Of a stretch of DNA of 64,000 nucleotides, positions 43,148-56,198 are shown piece after piece (positions within the stretch are counted from its first letter, which is position 1; each line of letters begins with the position of its first letter). The stretch is from Aculops lycopersici. Lineage: Eukaryota > Arthropoda > Arachnida > Trombidiformes > Eriophyidae. The notes below the pieces were generated by a model. That model was given only the letters and a program-made list of their open reading frames with translations, was not told where the DNA came from and made no database searches. Where the stretch lies: positions 4,768,636-4,832,635 of the forward strand of contig WNKI01000002.1 of assembly GCA_015350385.1 (NCBI GenBank), given 5' to 3'. The position numbers and the translations under genes were made by a program.

Positions 43148-44532
43148 GGTCTGGCACACAGGTAATGTTCCGTGATTTTGCTGCGAAGAGCGGCTGACTT
43201 GGTGAAGTTCTATGCCGATCGAGTTCTTGATTCAGTCTAAATCGCAGTCTGATACTCAGCTAGCCTTTAGTTTAGTCTGCAAACCAGAAGCTACTTGAGG
43301 GTAAAAAATCTGAAATTCAATTGACTTTGGCAAAATGTTAACGTGAACTACCGTGAGCTTATTTCTTTTCTCTTTCTCCGTTCGAGTTGCCTTCTCTTGT
43401 TTGAAGTTGGCAGTCAAAAGTCGAGCGAAGAGAAAGAAAGTGAGAGTGAGAGTAAGAGTTAGAAGGATAGAGCAAAGAAAAGAAAGGATCCGAGGGCATC
43501 CTGTTGTTGTTGTTGTTGATGATGATGATGATGTTGAATGGTTAGGATGAAGCAAAGGGGGCAATTGAAGAGGAATAATGCGACTACTACTACAACTATT
43601 CAGGTGAAATTTGAGCCGAACTCAACCCAAAGGATTGGAGGCTACGCAAAGAGGAGAGGGGATTTGGATTTAGAGAGGAATTGCCTATTGAACAACTTTT
43701 ATCGTTTAAGTCCGCCGCCACCAATGCTGGAGCTCGCCTCACTTTGAAGTTGATAGAAAGTTTAAAATGATGTTCCTGCTCCCACTTGTTGTCTCTTTGT
43801 GTTGTTCCTGTTGTTGAACACATGGGAAACGAATGATTGAAAGCGACAAGAACAACAACAACTACTACTACTACTACAACTGTCATTGCTTCTGTTGTGA
43901 GCATTCAAGAAAGCGACTAGTCGATTTCGATCGCAGCTAGCGAGTCGAGGAACAAGAGAGCAACAACAAAGACGACAACTAGACCAATGAGAGCACAAAA
44001 ACTGCCGCATCGAGAAAGAGGGAGCGAGAGAGACAGACAACTGGCACCAACTACCTGTTGTTGTTGCGGTTGGTCACTTGTTGCTTGCTAGCTATCTAGA
44101 CTGCCACCGATTTCATTCAAGTCTCCAAGTGGCGCGTTAGACAAGGATCGGAGTATGAGACGAGAGACAACATAATTCCAATTGAACTTTTCTCTCCAAC
44201 CACCGATTGACGGTTTCCGTTCATCGGTCGGTGGTTATCTTGTTCCTCGCCCTCTCTATGTATCTTAGCGACAGTCTTGCAACTCCTCTCAACTGCTTTG
44301 AATGGCTAGTAACTCGAGGATATGCTACACCGACATCGATTGAGTGCAAAAGAAATTGGCATTAGATGAAAAGTTCAATGAGGGCATTTGACTAAAACTG
44401 CTCATCTAAATTATATTAGAGTCTTTCCGGATAAAAAGCATAGTGTCAAGTAGTTTCTTGATTTCTTAAAGTTTAGAGTTTGGTCTAAACTTTAACCATA
44501 AGTTGAATCAAATGAGTTGAGAGATTTCTGCT

Positions 44533-44537
<5 letters not shown>

Positions 44538-44563
<26 letters not shown>
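44538..44563. repeat. (CT)n microsatellite
   Basis: Thirteen CT units. Confidence 0.95.
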
Positions 44564-46851
44564 GTTGAAGGTGAGGAGAAGAAAATCAGATGATTTGTTG
44601 TCAAATCTTCGGAACCAATGCTCCAGCTTGAGAAAGAAGTCAAATCTTTCTCGGGAAAAGAGAGTTATTGTGTTATATTTTCGCATTCTTGGCACAACAA
44701 CGACGACCACTATGGCGAGGATAGCAATGGGAAGTTGACGCTGCTAGAGAGCGGCGAAACTCGGAACGGAAAACGCATGGTTACGCTTGAGTCCGACCGA
44801 ATCAAGCCAATCCCTTCATCTTTCCCGACAACCTGTTGAGTCTAGCAGCATAACAGGTTGGTTCCCAGAGACTCTCGTTAACTCAAAAACAATGGTGACG
44901 ACTGCTAGACACACACACACACTGGCGTCAATCTCTCGGCGCTCGTCAAGGGGAAGCCAGAGGAAATCATCGGACAGGAACAGTAACGGTAACGGTAACA
45001 ACAGTGAGAGTTGGAGTGCAGCAACGAAGCCTCCTGCGAAGTGGCGGCCAGAACCACGGCCAGCTCAACAGGTAGCTGTGGCTTGAGTTTTTGGACCAGG
45101 TAGTTGGCGAGCGCGAAGCTAGCAATTGAGTGACTTTTGCCAGCAGACCGGCCGAGTGACTTTTGGTTCTCGAACAAGAGGGAGAGAATAGCGGCTGACT
45201 GACTTACTGACTGGTGAGAATGGAAGTCAGAGGAGGAGAAGAAAGCGAAGCTTGATAGCTCGGAAGTGACGGTAGTGGCTGCTGGCGCTGTTGTGTTGTG
45301 GTGCTGAATTTAACGGGCCACTTGTTGCTCTCGCTGCTACTGTAACTCCAACTCCAACTCCATCACCAGAACCACTGGCTTTTGTTGTATTTTGTATGTA
45401 TGTATATGTGCCAAGCTCACGCTCACCACTTTCTTCTTCCCCTCTCTATCTCTACTTCTCCTTCTCCTTCTTCTTCGCCACTTCCACTTCTTTACCTCCA
45501 CTTCCACTTTCACTTTCTCCTAGGTGAGCTGGCCAACTTTGGCAAGCTCGCTGGGCAAAGTTGGCACACAGGTTAGCTTGTTTAAAGTTTCTCGTCTCGC
45601 AGACTTTGGTCGCCGCTAGCAATGGAAACGACGGTGGGATTTAGACTGTGGTGGACTTTCAGCCAGAAACTCATTGTTCCGCAAAACTCCCCCCCTCTCC
45701 ACTGAGTTGTATATTATTGTAAAGTCAGTAAAGTGTAGTGCATTCAGTTAAGTTACACTTCACAAGAGCTCCCCTCTCAACTCTATTCTCTGTTGTTATC
45801 CCATCTCGCCAGTGAGTTCTTTCAAAAATCATTCAGAATAAGATCCAATCCTGGAGTTAGTAGTGGCAGTTGTTGCAGCGACAATGCAATAGATTGATGC
45901 TAGCTTTTCCCAGCAATAGCATGCTAGAAGAGAAGCTAACCTACTGACATAACCAACAGACTACCAAACTCTTGGTTCCCTCCACAACCAAAGTCCACTC
46001 ATTGAAAAATTATTGACTCTAAGATTGTCGATTGTCAGCAAAACCGGAAGTGGACCACACTTCACTGCCATTTTCGACCGAGTCAATTGATTTTGTTTCC
46101 GTCAGAATACATGTATATACTTATACTTATGAAATACTTACTGAAAGTTGGCAGAACGGATTGGGATAAGAATAAGAATTAGCGGGAGGCTTATAATGCT
46201 CTGGTGAGAATCGGAATAAAGCGAGAAAATTGAAGCGGAAGTTTGGATCACTTGCTTCTCATTTTTCGGCTCACTAGAGCGAGCAACTCAAAGTGGAAAC
46301 CAACTGACAGGTGAGATTTCCCTACACTTGAGTGTAGCGTGGAAATTTTTCTCTCACTCCGTGTCAGTAGATTCAGTCTGAGGGGAAGTTTGGCTCCACC
46401 TAACGGGATATCAGGGATTTTCTCGTTATTTTGACGGCGATTCTGTCAGCAGCAGCAGCAAAGCGGCGCCAAGCTAGTAATTTGCTCGCTCTCTCGCTCA
46501 CTCACTTATTCTTGCTTTCTCTCTCTTGTTGGCGGATTAATGTGATGCAATTGAAGCGGGAAAAAACTGATGCGGACCAACATACCTACTAGCGCATTCC
46601 TCGGCAACATGAGCAGCAAACACACGATCGCTAGTCGACCATCAGAACCACAACAACCACCACCTGTTGGATGGAGTGGAATTTGTAGGCGAGTTTTTGA
46701 AAGGATGCGAAGCGAAGGAAAGTTAGTTGGCCAGTTGTTATATCATATTAAGTTAGATCTTGTTCTTTCATTGTGATGGCCAACAGAGGACACACTGGTC
46801 GTTGCTTTTGCGCTTCTTATGCAATGCCAAGCAATAGCAACAATAGCACAG

Positions 46852-49539
46852 CAACAAGTGGTTGTAAGTCACACTTTATAATCAGGTAAATCAGCTTTGG
46901 CCCGCTGAGCGAGCATCAGTTGGGGCGAATCGGCGAGATGATCACATTTGGCTCGCTCTCGAGAGTCGAATGCCATGAAAAGAAGAGGGAAGAAGCGCGG
47001 TACAATGGGGTAATCCACACCACAAAGCAACTAGTGGCGCACTTTCTATGGAAGACGGCGAGAGACTGGGCAACGGAGCGAGCGCAACAAGTGTCAGCTT
47101 GGCTGGTCCCTTTGTGTGTCGAGCGTCAATGGCGTCACAAACACTTGTTGCTTTTTCCACACTCACCTCTATTCACTGCGACTAGCTCGCTCATACATTC
47201 TTCTCGCTCCTTCGTCACGGCTAAATGAATCGAGATTCACCTGAAGCAACAAGTGGGATGGCGAAAATTGAATCACGTTTAGTTGTAAATTTGTTATTTC
47301 TTCGCTTTGATCTCTACCCTCTGAGCCCCACCTGTGTTCACCTGTAACAAGAAAGGTGAAAGTCATCCTGGTTGGTTGGTTTGTTGGTTGGTCTTAAGAA
47401 GCGTAGAGGGATTATCCTTTGGTCTCTGTGGCCACGACGCTGCGCAAATTAAATCAACTCATTGTGCACCTTTTTGTAGGTAAAAAGGACTAGTGGTGGC
47501 GGCAACAACAATACGCAACACAATGCTAACTATGTCCAGCACGATTCCACGTCCAACATCCGGTTCTGTCCATGTTGGACAGAGAGTCTCTTTTCTCTTG
47601 CTATCTCTGCTGCTGTTGCTGTTGTTGTCCAGAACCTCGGGCAAACAATAGAGTTGATAACATGCACAATCTGTCGCCCAAGCACACGATCAAGAGTCAG
47701 TCACCAAAGGGCGCGATAAGATTCTCACAGGATGTTGGCTGAATCAATCTTCAGACAAAAATCTCCTTTAGTTTCTCTGGAGTTTGTCTTCAATGCAACG
47801 CTAGCGAGAAAATCCCGACATCTCGTGGCGACGCCAACCGATGGCATGGCGAGCAGGTAAATTTATAGTCTCTTCGCGTTGCCTGGCACAACTAAAAACT
47901 TGATAGAGTATAGCTCTGTTCCTCTTTGTCTACAACTAAACTAGATTCAACTTTTTTGGCAGCGAATGCGTCGAGCCGGTTGCATTCAATCAACTTTAGA
48001 TTAGAACTCAAATAACAGCCGCAAAACGCCAAAAAGGAAAGACAAAATCGAGCGTCGCGCCCAAGGGCTTTTTTGGATCCAAGGAAAGCACCAAAATGAA
48101 AGTTTTTCCCTCTCTTTCTCTTTTTCGGAACCCCTCGCATCTGATCCGCCGAAACCATCGCCGCCACCTGTGATTCAATTCTGTCCAAATCAAGAGACGA
48201 CTAGAGAAAGAAACCATCCTCATCACTTCTGATCCTTAGGCTGGTGGCTCTCTAAATCCGGCGCACCGTATAGATTCCATCAGATTAGACAACAACAAAA
48301 TGGATCTGTCTACCAGGAATCAGTACCAACGATTCACCTGTCTGGCGACGATTCCTAATCACCTGCCTTACATTTGCACGCGTAAGTTTTGCTGAGTGGC
48401 CCAGTGCGCGCGCGAGATTCGAGTCAGTCGAGACTCGAGATCGAGGCGACTGAGCGCACGCAACAAGTGTTAGCTGGAAGCCCAACGAAACCGGGGAACG
48501 TCGGGTAAAACTCATGGCAATGTGATGATGCTTATGGAAGAGAAAGAGTTGGAGGTTCAGGCTTCACGTGATAGAGAGTAGGATGCAAAAACAAAAAGCA
48601 GTGGTGCTGACGCTCTAGGTTGGCGCCACTAAATTGATTAGGATCGCTTATGGAAAAGTTCTCGCTTGCTCTTTTCCCGTCTTTGCATGATTCTTAGGTT
48701 TAGTTAGGGTTGTATGTTGTGTGTCTCATCTCCGAGTTTATTATCTCTTGCTAGGAAAGAGGATATGCGTTAAGCGGTGATTTGCAGGTGAATAAAACTA
48801 TTCGACTGCTCGCTTGCCCGAATGCTCAAGAGAAGTGGGAGAAATGGGAAAGAAGCGAGCAAACGAAACGAACGAGCTAATGAAACCGAGACAAAGTTCA
48901 TCAGCGATATTTATTGGTTAAAAAAGGAAAAAGGAAGAGAGAAAGCGAGAAAAAGTAGCATTCTAGCCAAGACTAACTAAGAGGAACACGTTAGTTAGAT
49001 GTGAGCAAGCGATTGAATGGAATAGAGAAGATACGCGAACAACACTAAACTGGAAATCGAATTGATTCCTAGTTTTAGAGTTGCATTTTTCAGCTTGGTA
49101 GTCAACTCCAACTGGCATATAAAAAATTCCTGCCTGCTTCTAAATGGAAGAAAATGGCGACGAAAACGATGACGACGTCGGCGGCGGCGGAGAGCTGATA
49201 TGATAATGGTAATGGGAATAGAAATGAATGGTAATTTGGAGCCAGGCTAATAGAATTCGCCAAAGCAAACTCTTTTTTCTCCTTCTTCGTCCTCTTCATC
49301 TCGGAATTTGGCCGCTTGCAACTGCCTCCCATTGGCTCGTGACTCCCGACTTTTGACTCCCCGATAAAGTTTAAGTTTAAGTCGAGCAACAAGTGGCTCT
49401 CTCCCGATCTTTAGAACGTAGGATGCGGATTAGTCGATAGCAACGACGACCAAGTAGATTTCGACTGCTCACGGCGTTTAGCTGAAGCGCCGTCGACGCT
49501 CGTGAAGCCAGATCGAGTGGCACCATCTACCACTTGTTG
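46852..49539. promoter_or_regulatory. Candidate enhancer: densest part of the CAACAAGTG cluster
   Basis: Seven exact 9-mers in both orientations within 2.7 kb. The core CACTTG/CAAGTG is an E-box, and CAACAGGTG is the published Snail/Scratch-type consensus that differs by one base. Regulatory function is inference. Confidence 0.35.
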
Positions 49540-52500
49540 CTGCACTCTAGGAGCTTTCTCAGCCATAGCTAAGCTGGACACTACTCATTGTGTTTGGTCC
49601 TCCATTTTGCCATCTCGCTCTCTCTCTCTCATCGCAGCATCTCTTCTCTCTTGTCGGGAATCTAACGGCCGATGATTATTGCAACGATTGTTATCGCAAC
49701 GACCACTACCAGCAAAGATGACGACGAGGACACAGATGCAGCAGAACCACATAGGAGCATTTTGAACGAGAAAATTGCCTCTTTGATGCAAAATGTTGCG
49801 CACGCAAATCTAGTGTTAGCCAACCGAATTACTCTCTCCTCTCAGTTAGGTATTACCTGTTGAGCTCAGTCTTACAGTTGGACAGCCTCCGGTTTAAATT
49901 CTTCTTCCCCATCAAATTTGCGATTTTAAATAAAGTTGAACGAAAAAGAGCAGCATCTTAGCTGGGGGCAGCAAGGGAAGAAAGGAAAGAAGGAAGGAAG
50001 GCGAGAAAGAGGAACTTTGCGGCTTGCTTTGGTTGTGGCGAACCGCTTATCTCCAATTTGATTGCTCTTTTCAACTCCATCTCTCGCTTCCTTCCGGCGT
50101 ACAGAAAATCAAATTCCAAAATCCGTCATTCAACTTTTCTCTATCTCAAGTGGGAAAGTTTTCAACTTTAATTCTCATCCTAGAGAACGATTATTATCAT
50201 TATTACTATTAAGAATAAAAGTATAGAGAAGCTGGGCAAACAACAAATTTTCTCTCTCTCTCTCTCGCTCGTATCGTAAGTACAGAAGACTTGGTGGTAA
50301 AGAAGTCGGACTCACACAACTTCAGGCAAGAAAACTACTTCCGGAATGAAACGAAACGAACTGCATCGCAACAACACGGAACGCAGCGCAATGGAACCAG
50401 ATTAAGCTGGAGATGGCGGAGAGAATGTGGCGGCGCCCTGAATGTTTGCTTCAAATCCGCTATACATTCACATAAACATCTACACAGTTAACACTAATAT
50501 ATCTGAGCCAAGGGGAGAGAGTGAAAGCTATCATCCGAGCTAAGCGCTGGCAAGCGACATAGCACAAAATGAGATGACGATTGCAAGTGTGTTTGTGTCG
50601 ACTTCCTACTGCATCAGCGGCAGTGTCGGTGGCATTAGTAGCAGCGGTAAGAGAGACAGAAACAGAAACAGTAACAGTAACAGTAACAACGATATCAAGA
50701 GCGATAGCTAAAGTAGTAGTCGTTTGTGTTCTCGCGGCTTTTCGGTTGGTTAGCTAGCTTAGCGCCTAGTTGCTTCTCTTTTAATTTGATGCAAGTTGGC
50801 ATCTAATCGCAGAGCGACGAGCAAAAAGGAAGGGGCGAGAGTGTGAAGTACATTTACGAGTTCGCTTCGTAGTCTTCTCCTTCTTCTTCCTACCACTTCT
50901 TTGGATTCTCGCTCCAGATCGTCGCCGTTGTCTTTGTTGTGTTGCGACAACTGATTTTTCAGTTACCAGTTTTGGGCTGAATGGTGAAAGTCGCTGGGGA
51001 AGAGTCGCTTTCCTCCGAGCTTTCGCTGCCAGGATACAGCATCAACAGCAGCAGCCGCAACTGCAACTGCAATAGCAATCCAGGGACACCAATCTAGAGA
51101 GCTACTGACGCGTATTTGTTTTGTCTAAAGTCGTCACTGCGGCTGCTGCCTTTGCCTCTTCCTCTGCTCCTACATCTACTTCTACTTCTACAGAGGAACG
51201 CTGAGCTGAGGCAAGAAGTGGACTCCCATGCAAACAAAGTGGAGCTTCGCGCTTTTAGCTTGGCGGAAGCTCAAAGTCAAAGGTAGAGTTTGAGAGAAAA
51301 GAGTGGAAAAGATAAAGTCTGATAATTATGACAATTGTGAGCTCGCTGCGTTTGAATCTCCTATTCCCTATCCCTTTCCCGTCACTCCTTCTCTCCCTTT
51401 CTCTTGTCCAAGGAGTTCGCTTCTCTTTCTCTCTCTCTCTCTTGCTCGCTTGATTCTCAGGTATGCGAGCCACTTAAGCTGCCGCCGCCGCCGAGCTCTC
51501 ACAGCGGCAAATCCGCCAACTAAAGCCTGCATACGACGGCAGCAGAAACAACGGCATCAGACCAGCACAATTGAAGGACTTCCTTGCACCCAGCCATTTG
51601 GGGAGCTCGCCCGCCAGCCACCTCGCCCAGCTTATTTTCTTTGAATAAAACTCTCGCTAGTTAAGCCAACTTTCTCCGACTAGCTAGCCAACCTACCCTC
51701 ACATTCGCATTCAAATTCACACTCTCATTCTTATCCGTTTCCGATTCGCTTCTCTATTCTCTATCCCTTTGCCTCAACTCTCGCCGCCACTGCCGCTTCC
51801 ACTGCGAATACTAATGCTGCTGCTCTCTCCAAAGACAAGAGCCGCCACTAAATTCACCTGGCCAACTAAACAACTCAACTCCCTCAATTGCAACACCAAC
51901 CAACAGCGACAACAAAAAAGACGGCAAAGGGGATGTTGGTTTTGTCTTAGATTATATGTGCCGGCGTAAAGGTGCATGAAGGCGCCACACTGCCCTCTGT
52001 GGCAACATTGTGAAGAGTTGCAGCTACATTAAGAGTAGAGGGAAGCAACAAGTTGTGCGCGTCCTCGCCGTCGAGCGTTTGGCTAACATTTAAACGCTCG
52101 CTCGCCGTTTCTTTTTTCCAACTTTTCCCCTTATCTCTCTCGCTCTCTCTCTCTCTCAATTTCTCTTAAGCCTGCGACCAACCAACTACTTCCGTTTCGC
52201 CGGCATCATCAAAACTCGCTGAAAATGCTGGCCAGCTGGCAGGGCATTAAAAATTACCAACTCATTGTTGACAATTGACTAGCCCTAAGCTCATTCGCAT
52301 TCTCTCTCTCTCTCTCTTCTCCTTCTTACCTGCGCATTCGCCCCTCCAGTCGAGAGTCGCGCGTGCATCTCGGCGCCGACTGCCAGTGCTGCCGCCACCG
52401 CCACTTGGATGCACGCTGCTAAGGTGGTTGCGGCTGTAGAGGCTGTTACCTAAGCGGAAGGAGAGTGCAGTCCACTTAACTTCTTCTCCTCGGCCGGCTA

Positions 52501-53287
52501 GTTTTTGGTTTGTTGCTGCTGAAGGAAGTGACTGGGAGTTGCATTACCGTTTCTCTAGCATAAGCGGCGAGCTAAAAACTTCAACTCAACTGTTGAGCTC
52601 AACTATCATAATAACCTTACCCCGTAATCGCAAGTAATGACGACTGCAAGACGATTGTTCTGGAATAGTTTTGCATGCGAATGCCGCAGGAGTTTAGTTG
52701 TTGCAGTTTCTAGTAGAATTAGTGTAGCAGTTAGAGTTGTTAGCTTTGAGTAACATTTGCAGCTGCTCTTGCCCAACGTTGCAAATACAAACTTAAAAGC
52801 CTTTCCTGAAGATCCTCCAGCCGAAATCTCGGTAAATCTTAACCAAGCTACGAGGTGAATCCTAACACTTGACTAACTCTTTTCTCTCTAGACTTTCCAC
52901 TTTCCTCTTTCTCGCTCTCTCCCTTTTTCTCTAATGTAGTGTTAGTGTTAATGTTGCAACATGAACTAAGCTATGACTTTAAGTAGGTCAAGCGAAGCGC
53001 AACCAATTTAAAGAGCACCAACTCTTCTCACTTCACCTCTTTTCTTCTTCGTTCCTCTCTTTTCTCGCTTAGCTTTGCAGTTTTGGTTAGCAGACGAAAG
53101 TCGCTCCTCAATCGGAAGTAACATCCAGGTAGTCGTCGCTACCTCCCCCACTTCCGTTTCCCATTCGCCTAGCGTGGCACTTTCTCTCTCTCTCTCACTT
53201 ACACACCCTTTATCTCAAACAATCCAACTCAAGTTTTGTTTATCATATGTTTATCTATCTCACTCTTAGTGGTCCGAGGAGGTTCAC

Positions 53288-53702
53288 ATGGAAAGACAAC
53301 AAAGTAGACGCAGCGCCGCGCGCCTCATTGAGGGCAACGGCGGTTTTAGTATCGGCATTTACAATGTAGAAACAGCATAGTAACGAGCACCCGGCATGCA
53401 TTTAGCGGCGTATTATTGTGTCACGCGGTTTAATCCTAGCTCGGGCCAGCTAATTGCATTGAGCAATCAAATTGCTCTCGGGTTAGCGGAATGCATGCTA
53501 CCCTTAAAAAAAGACTGATCACATGGAACTCGATGACTTGAACTTTGCATCTATCGAAAGAAATTTAATGAGCAACATCGATGCCGATAGCTACGAGGAT
53601 AGAGACAACTAAATGGCTGCTGCTCAAACTGAAGCTCGACTCACCTATCCGATTGATCCAACTCTCAAGTCGGTCGATCCAACCAACCAACTGAATGGGT
53701 AA
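53288..53702 (+). other. String of four abutting small ORFs
   Basis: Four ATG-started ORFs follow each other: 53288-53380 (30 aa, starts MERQQSRRSAARLIEG), 53396-53518 (40 aa, starts MHLAAYYCVTRFNPSS), 53523-53612 (29 aa, starts MELDDLNFASIERN) and 53613-53702 (29 aa, starts MAAAQTEARLTYPIDP). Gaps are 15, 4 and 0 bases; ORFs 1-2 share a frame, as do 3-4, and the two frames differ by one base across a 7-A run. Composition here lacks the CT bias of the surroundings, and a good acceptor (CTCACTCTTAG ending 53269) sits just upstream. It could be a polycistronic small-peptide transcript, a decayed gene, or chance: open stretches of 30 codons are common. No family is recognised. Confidence 0.3.
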
Positions 53703-56198
53703 CCACAAGACAACAATCTCCAACTAGTCGCTGGGCTGATCGCAGTGATTCCTTGGAGTTATTTTCAAGATGCTGTTTTGTTGTTGTTGTTGTTGCTGTT
53801 GATTTTATCATAGTCGTGCAAGTCGTCACTCGAGTCACGACAACCTAGCCGACGTTGGCTTAGTCAAAACCACCAAGTAGAAGAGGATGCAATCGGTAAC
53901 TCGCACTGCTGGCGCCTACTCCCCGCCACTCGTCTTCAGTCATGAGATCAAGTGGAAGTGAGAGAGAGAGACTGAGAGAAGCGATTCCTCGCTGCGTATC
54001 CATGATCCTCATTTGCAACTGTCAGCTCAGCTGGAGATGGGATACAACCAACGAAAGTCTATCTCGACTTCTTCTTCTTCTTCTATTGCTATCCATCGTC
54101 TGCGTCTTTGCTCTTTTATTATTGAGCTACAGTTTGAGTCGTAGAAGTTGGAGTATGCCAGTTTTGTTGTGGTGGTGCTGTTTAACTCTCGTCGCGGAGT
54201 AATTTTCTATGTTGTTGTTGTTGCTATCGCTGTCGTCTTCTCGAATGTAAACGTCGTAGCTGTCGTTCTCAATTGAGACGATTGATGGAAAGAACGCGGA
54301 AATGGACACGCAGTCAGCAAGCGAGTCAGTCAGTCGGTCGGTGGGTCGGTTGGCGAGGAAGGCTCAACTCTTTTGCAGCATTCGTCACGAAGGCAACACA
54401 ACTATGAATTTACTGTAAAAATGTAGGCGAGCTCAAGGCGACAATTGGGATCCGGCGGAATATCGAGCAACGGTGCGACAGATTGGGGGCCACGCTGAGG
54501 GTAGAAAAGTACACTGTGCATTTGGTGGATCCAAACAAGCTAGCTTTACTTTCACTTGATGCTGGCTGAAGTGACTTGCTTGCATCAAGATTGGCTAGCT
54601 CCCTCTTGAGGCGAGCGCTCGAACTCGCTCGAATCCACCGATTGGCTGGCTGGTTGGCTTGCCAACTTGTAACTCTAAGGCAACTAAAGTGGTTATTTCA
54701 TTTGCAGTTGTTGAGCCAACATGGCAACTGGCCAGTTTATGGTCCATACGATTCCAGCATAATGCTTAGACAGAGGAACNNNNNNNNNNNNNNNNNNNNA
54801 GAGAGAGAGAGAGAGAGAAAGCAAGAGAGACTTTGAGGTTATGAGTCATGGAAGCCGAATGGAATGGAATATTGACGAATTTGCCACAGCAACGCAACAC
54901 AAGACACAACGCACGCCAACTTCCTTATTTCTATCTCACACACAGAGACAAACACGAACACTAGCCGACCACTTGTTGCGCTTGTCTCTCATACACTCTG
55001 GAAAGAGAGAAGAAGTAAAGAATTGAAGAAGCTTCCTCGCTATTTCAGCTACAGCACCACTCTCTTCCTATTCTACTTTCCTCTCCTCTCTCTTTCTCTC
55101 TATCATGTGTCGCCTGTCGAACCCGCTACCCTTACCTCACCTACCTAACTGCCTATTGCCAGTACAATTGCGACGAACGTCACGCTCACACACGATTGCA
55201 TGGAGTGACACAGAGAGCAACAAGTCGATAAGTCAACTTCTTCTACTACTTAAACTTCTCCTCTTCGACGTAAGCCATCGTCTCCAGCTAGCTGTCAACT
55301 ATTTGCCTCGACCGTGAGTCGCCCTTCTCGCCAATCCTCTCCACTCTCCCTCTTGTTTGTCAGTAGTTGTCGCCGTGGAGCTAGTATGAGAGAGTGGTGG
55401 CCAGGTAAGTGTGATGACTTCGACGAGCCTTTGCAGTAAACAAGTTACATGGACAACCAAATGACAAACCGATCATCGTCGTTGTCTTCGTCTTCGTTGT
55501 CCTCCTCGCTGTTAGACTGGCAGTCGAAGTGGATTTAATTCTGTTTTGAGGGGAAAGAAATGGTACGAAAGAAGGCACGAAATGGATCGGTCGCAAGACC
55601 GTGCTTTAGGTTCAATGGATCGAAGACTCTATGGGATTTTGCGCACAATGCAATGATCTACACTTACACACGGTCTTGCTATTTGAGCGAAATCTCAACT
55701 TGCGCGAGTGCACGTGATAGCACAAATCCCATTGATAAACTTCAACATACAAATTTCCATAGGAGAACGAAAACACACCTGTGGAACGAAACTACCGTAA
55801 TCGTAATGAAGTGGGGGTAGGAATTTTCGGTCGGCACGATTTCGTGCAGCCGACGACTATTATTATTGTTGTTGTAGTGTTCTTTTGCTATTTCACTCTG
55901 TTTCCTTCTGCGCACCGGAATGACGCCACTCCAACCTAACCAGTTGAGCGTCAGTAGTGGCTCCACCTGATGATATCACAGCCGTGACACCTGTTGCAGC
56001 AGTAGTAGCAAGCAATAGGACATCACTAGTTGAGGTTGATCATACCTAGACTATAATAGAGTCCTATCATTAGGGCGACTATGTTAGAATTACTCAACTT
56101 TTACTTTCAAGATTAAATTTGAGCAAACTCAAGGCGCCATCTTCTGTTTAGGCTAGAAAATACAAGATGATGTATTATATAAATTATGCATTACTAGC
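53703..56198. other. Noncoding stretch 3' of HSF-type gene B
   Basis: CT, TTG and GA tracts and an N gap; another CACTTGTTG at 54970-54978. The last few hundred bases before 56199 are AT-rich and probably the 3' UTR of the minus-strand gene. No gene is supported. Confidence 0.5.
54780..54799. other. Assembly gap (20 N) at a GA repeat
   Basis: Twenty unknown bases directly followed by a GAGA tract, so the gap probably reflects an unresolved microsatellite. Confidence 1.

Larger units (their letters stand above)
40606..43700. other. Noncoding stretch with several hairpins
   Basis: No coding exon is supported. It holds inverted repeats at 40867-40892, 42398-42426, 42430-42456 and 43129-43147, plus CT/GA tracts. 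Open frames near 42.5-43.2 kb on the minus strand are Ser/Leu/Phe-rich products of CT tracts. Confidence 0.5.
43701..53270. other. Long noncoding stretch rich in CAACAAGTG / CACTTGTTG
   Basis: No convincing gene in 9.6 kb. Exact copies of CAACAAGTG or its complement CACTTGTTG start at 43783, 44075, 45319, 46852, 47085, 47142, 47247, 48461, 49387 and 49531, with related CAACAGGT/ACCTGTTG cores at 44052, 44830, 44853, 45064, 46665 and 49854. CT tracts occur at 44538-44563, 49619-49630 and 52135-52157. Likely cis-regulatory or intronic DNA. Confidence 0.5.

Noticed and set aside
42521..43159. Minus-strand open frame of 212 codons, Ser/Leu/Phe rich
   Set aside because: Produced by CT tracts on the complementary strand; no domain, and overlapped by hairpin sequences.
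53613..53702. tarsal-less/mille-pattes peptide
   Set aside because: IDPT and VDPT are present, but the defining LDPTG-x-Y sequence is not, so no homology is claimed.
55974..55983. TATCACAGCC, identical to the first ten bases of the miR-2/miR-13 family
   Set aside because: The following bases do not match any member I know, and no complementary arm is visible upstream or downstream to form a precursor stem.
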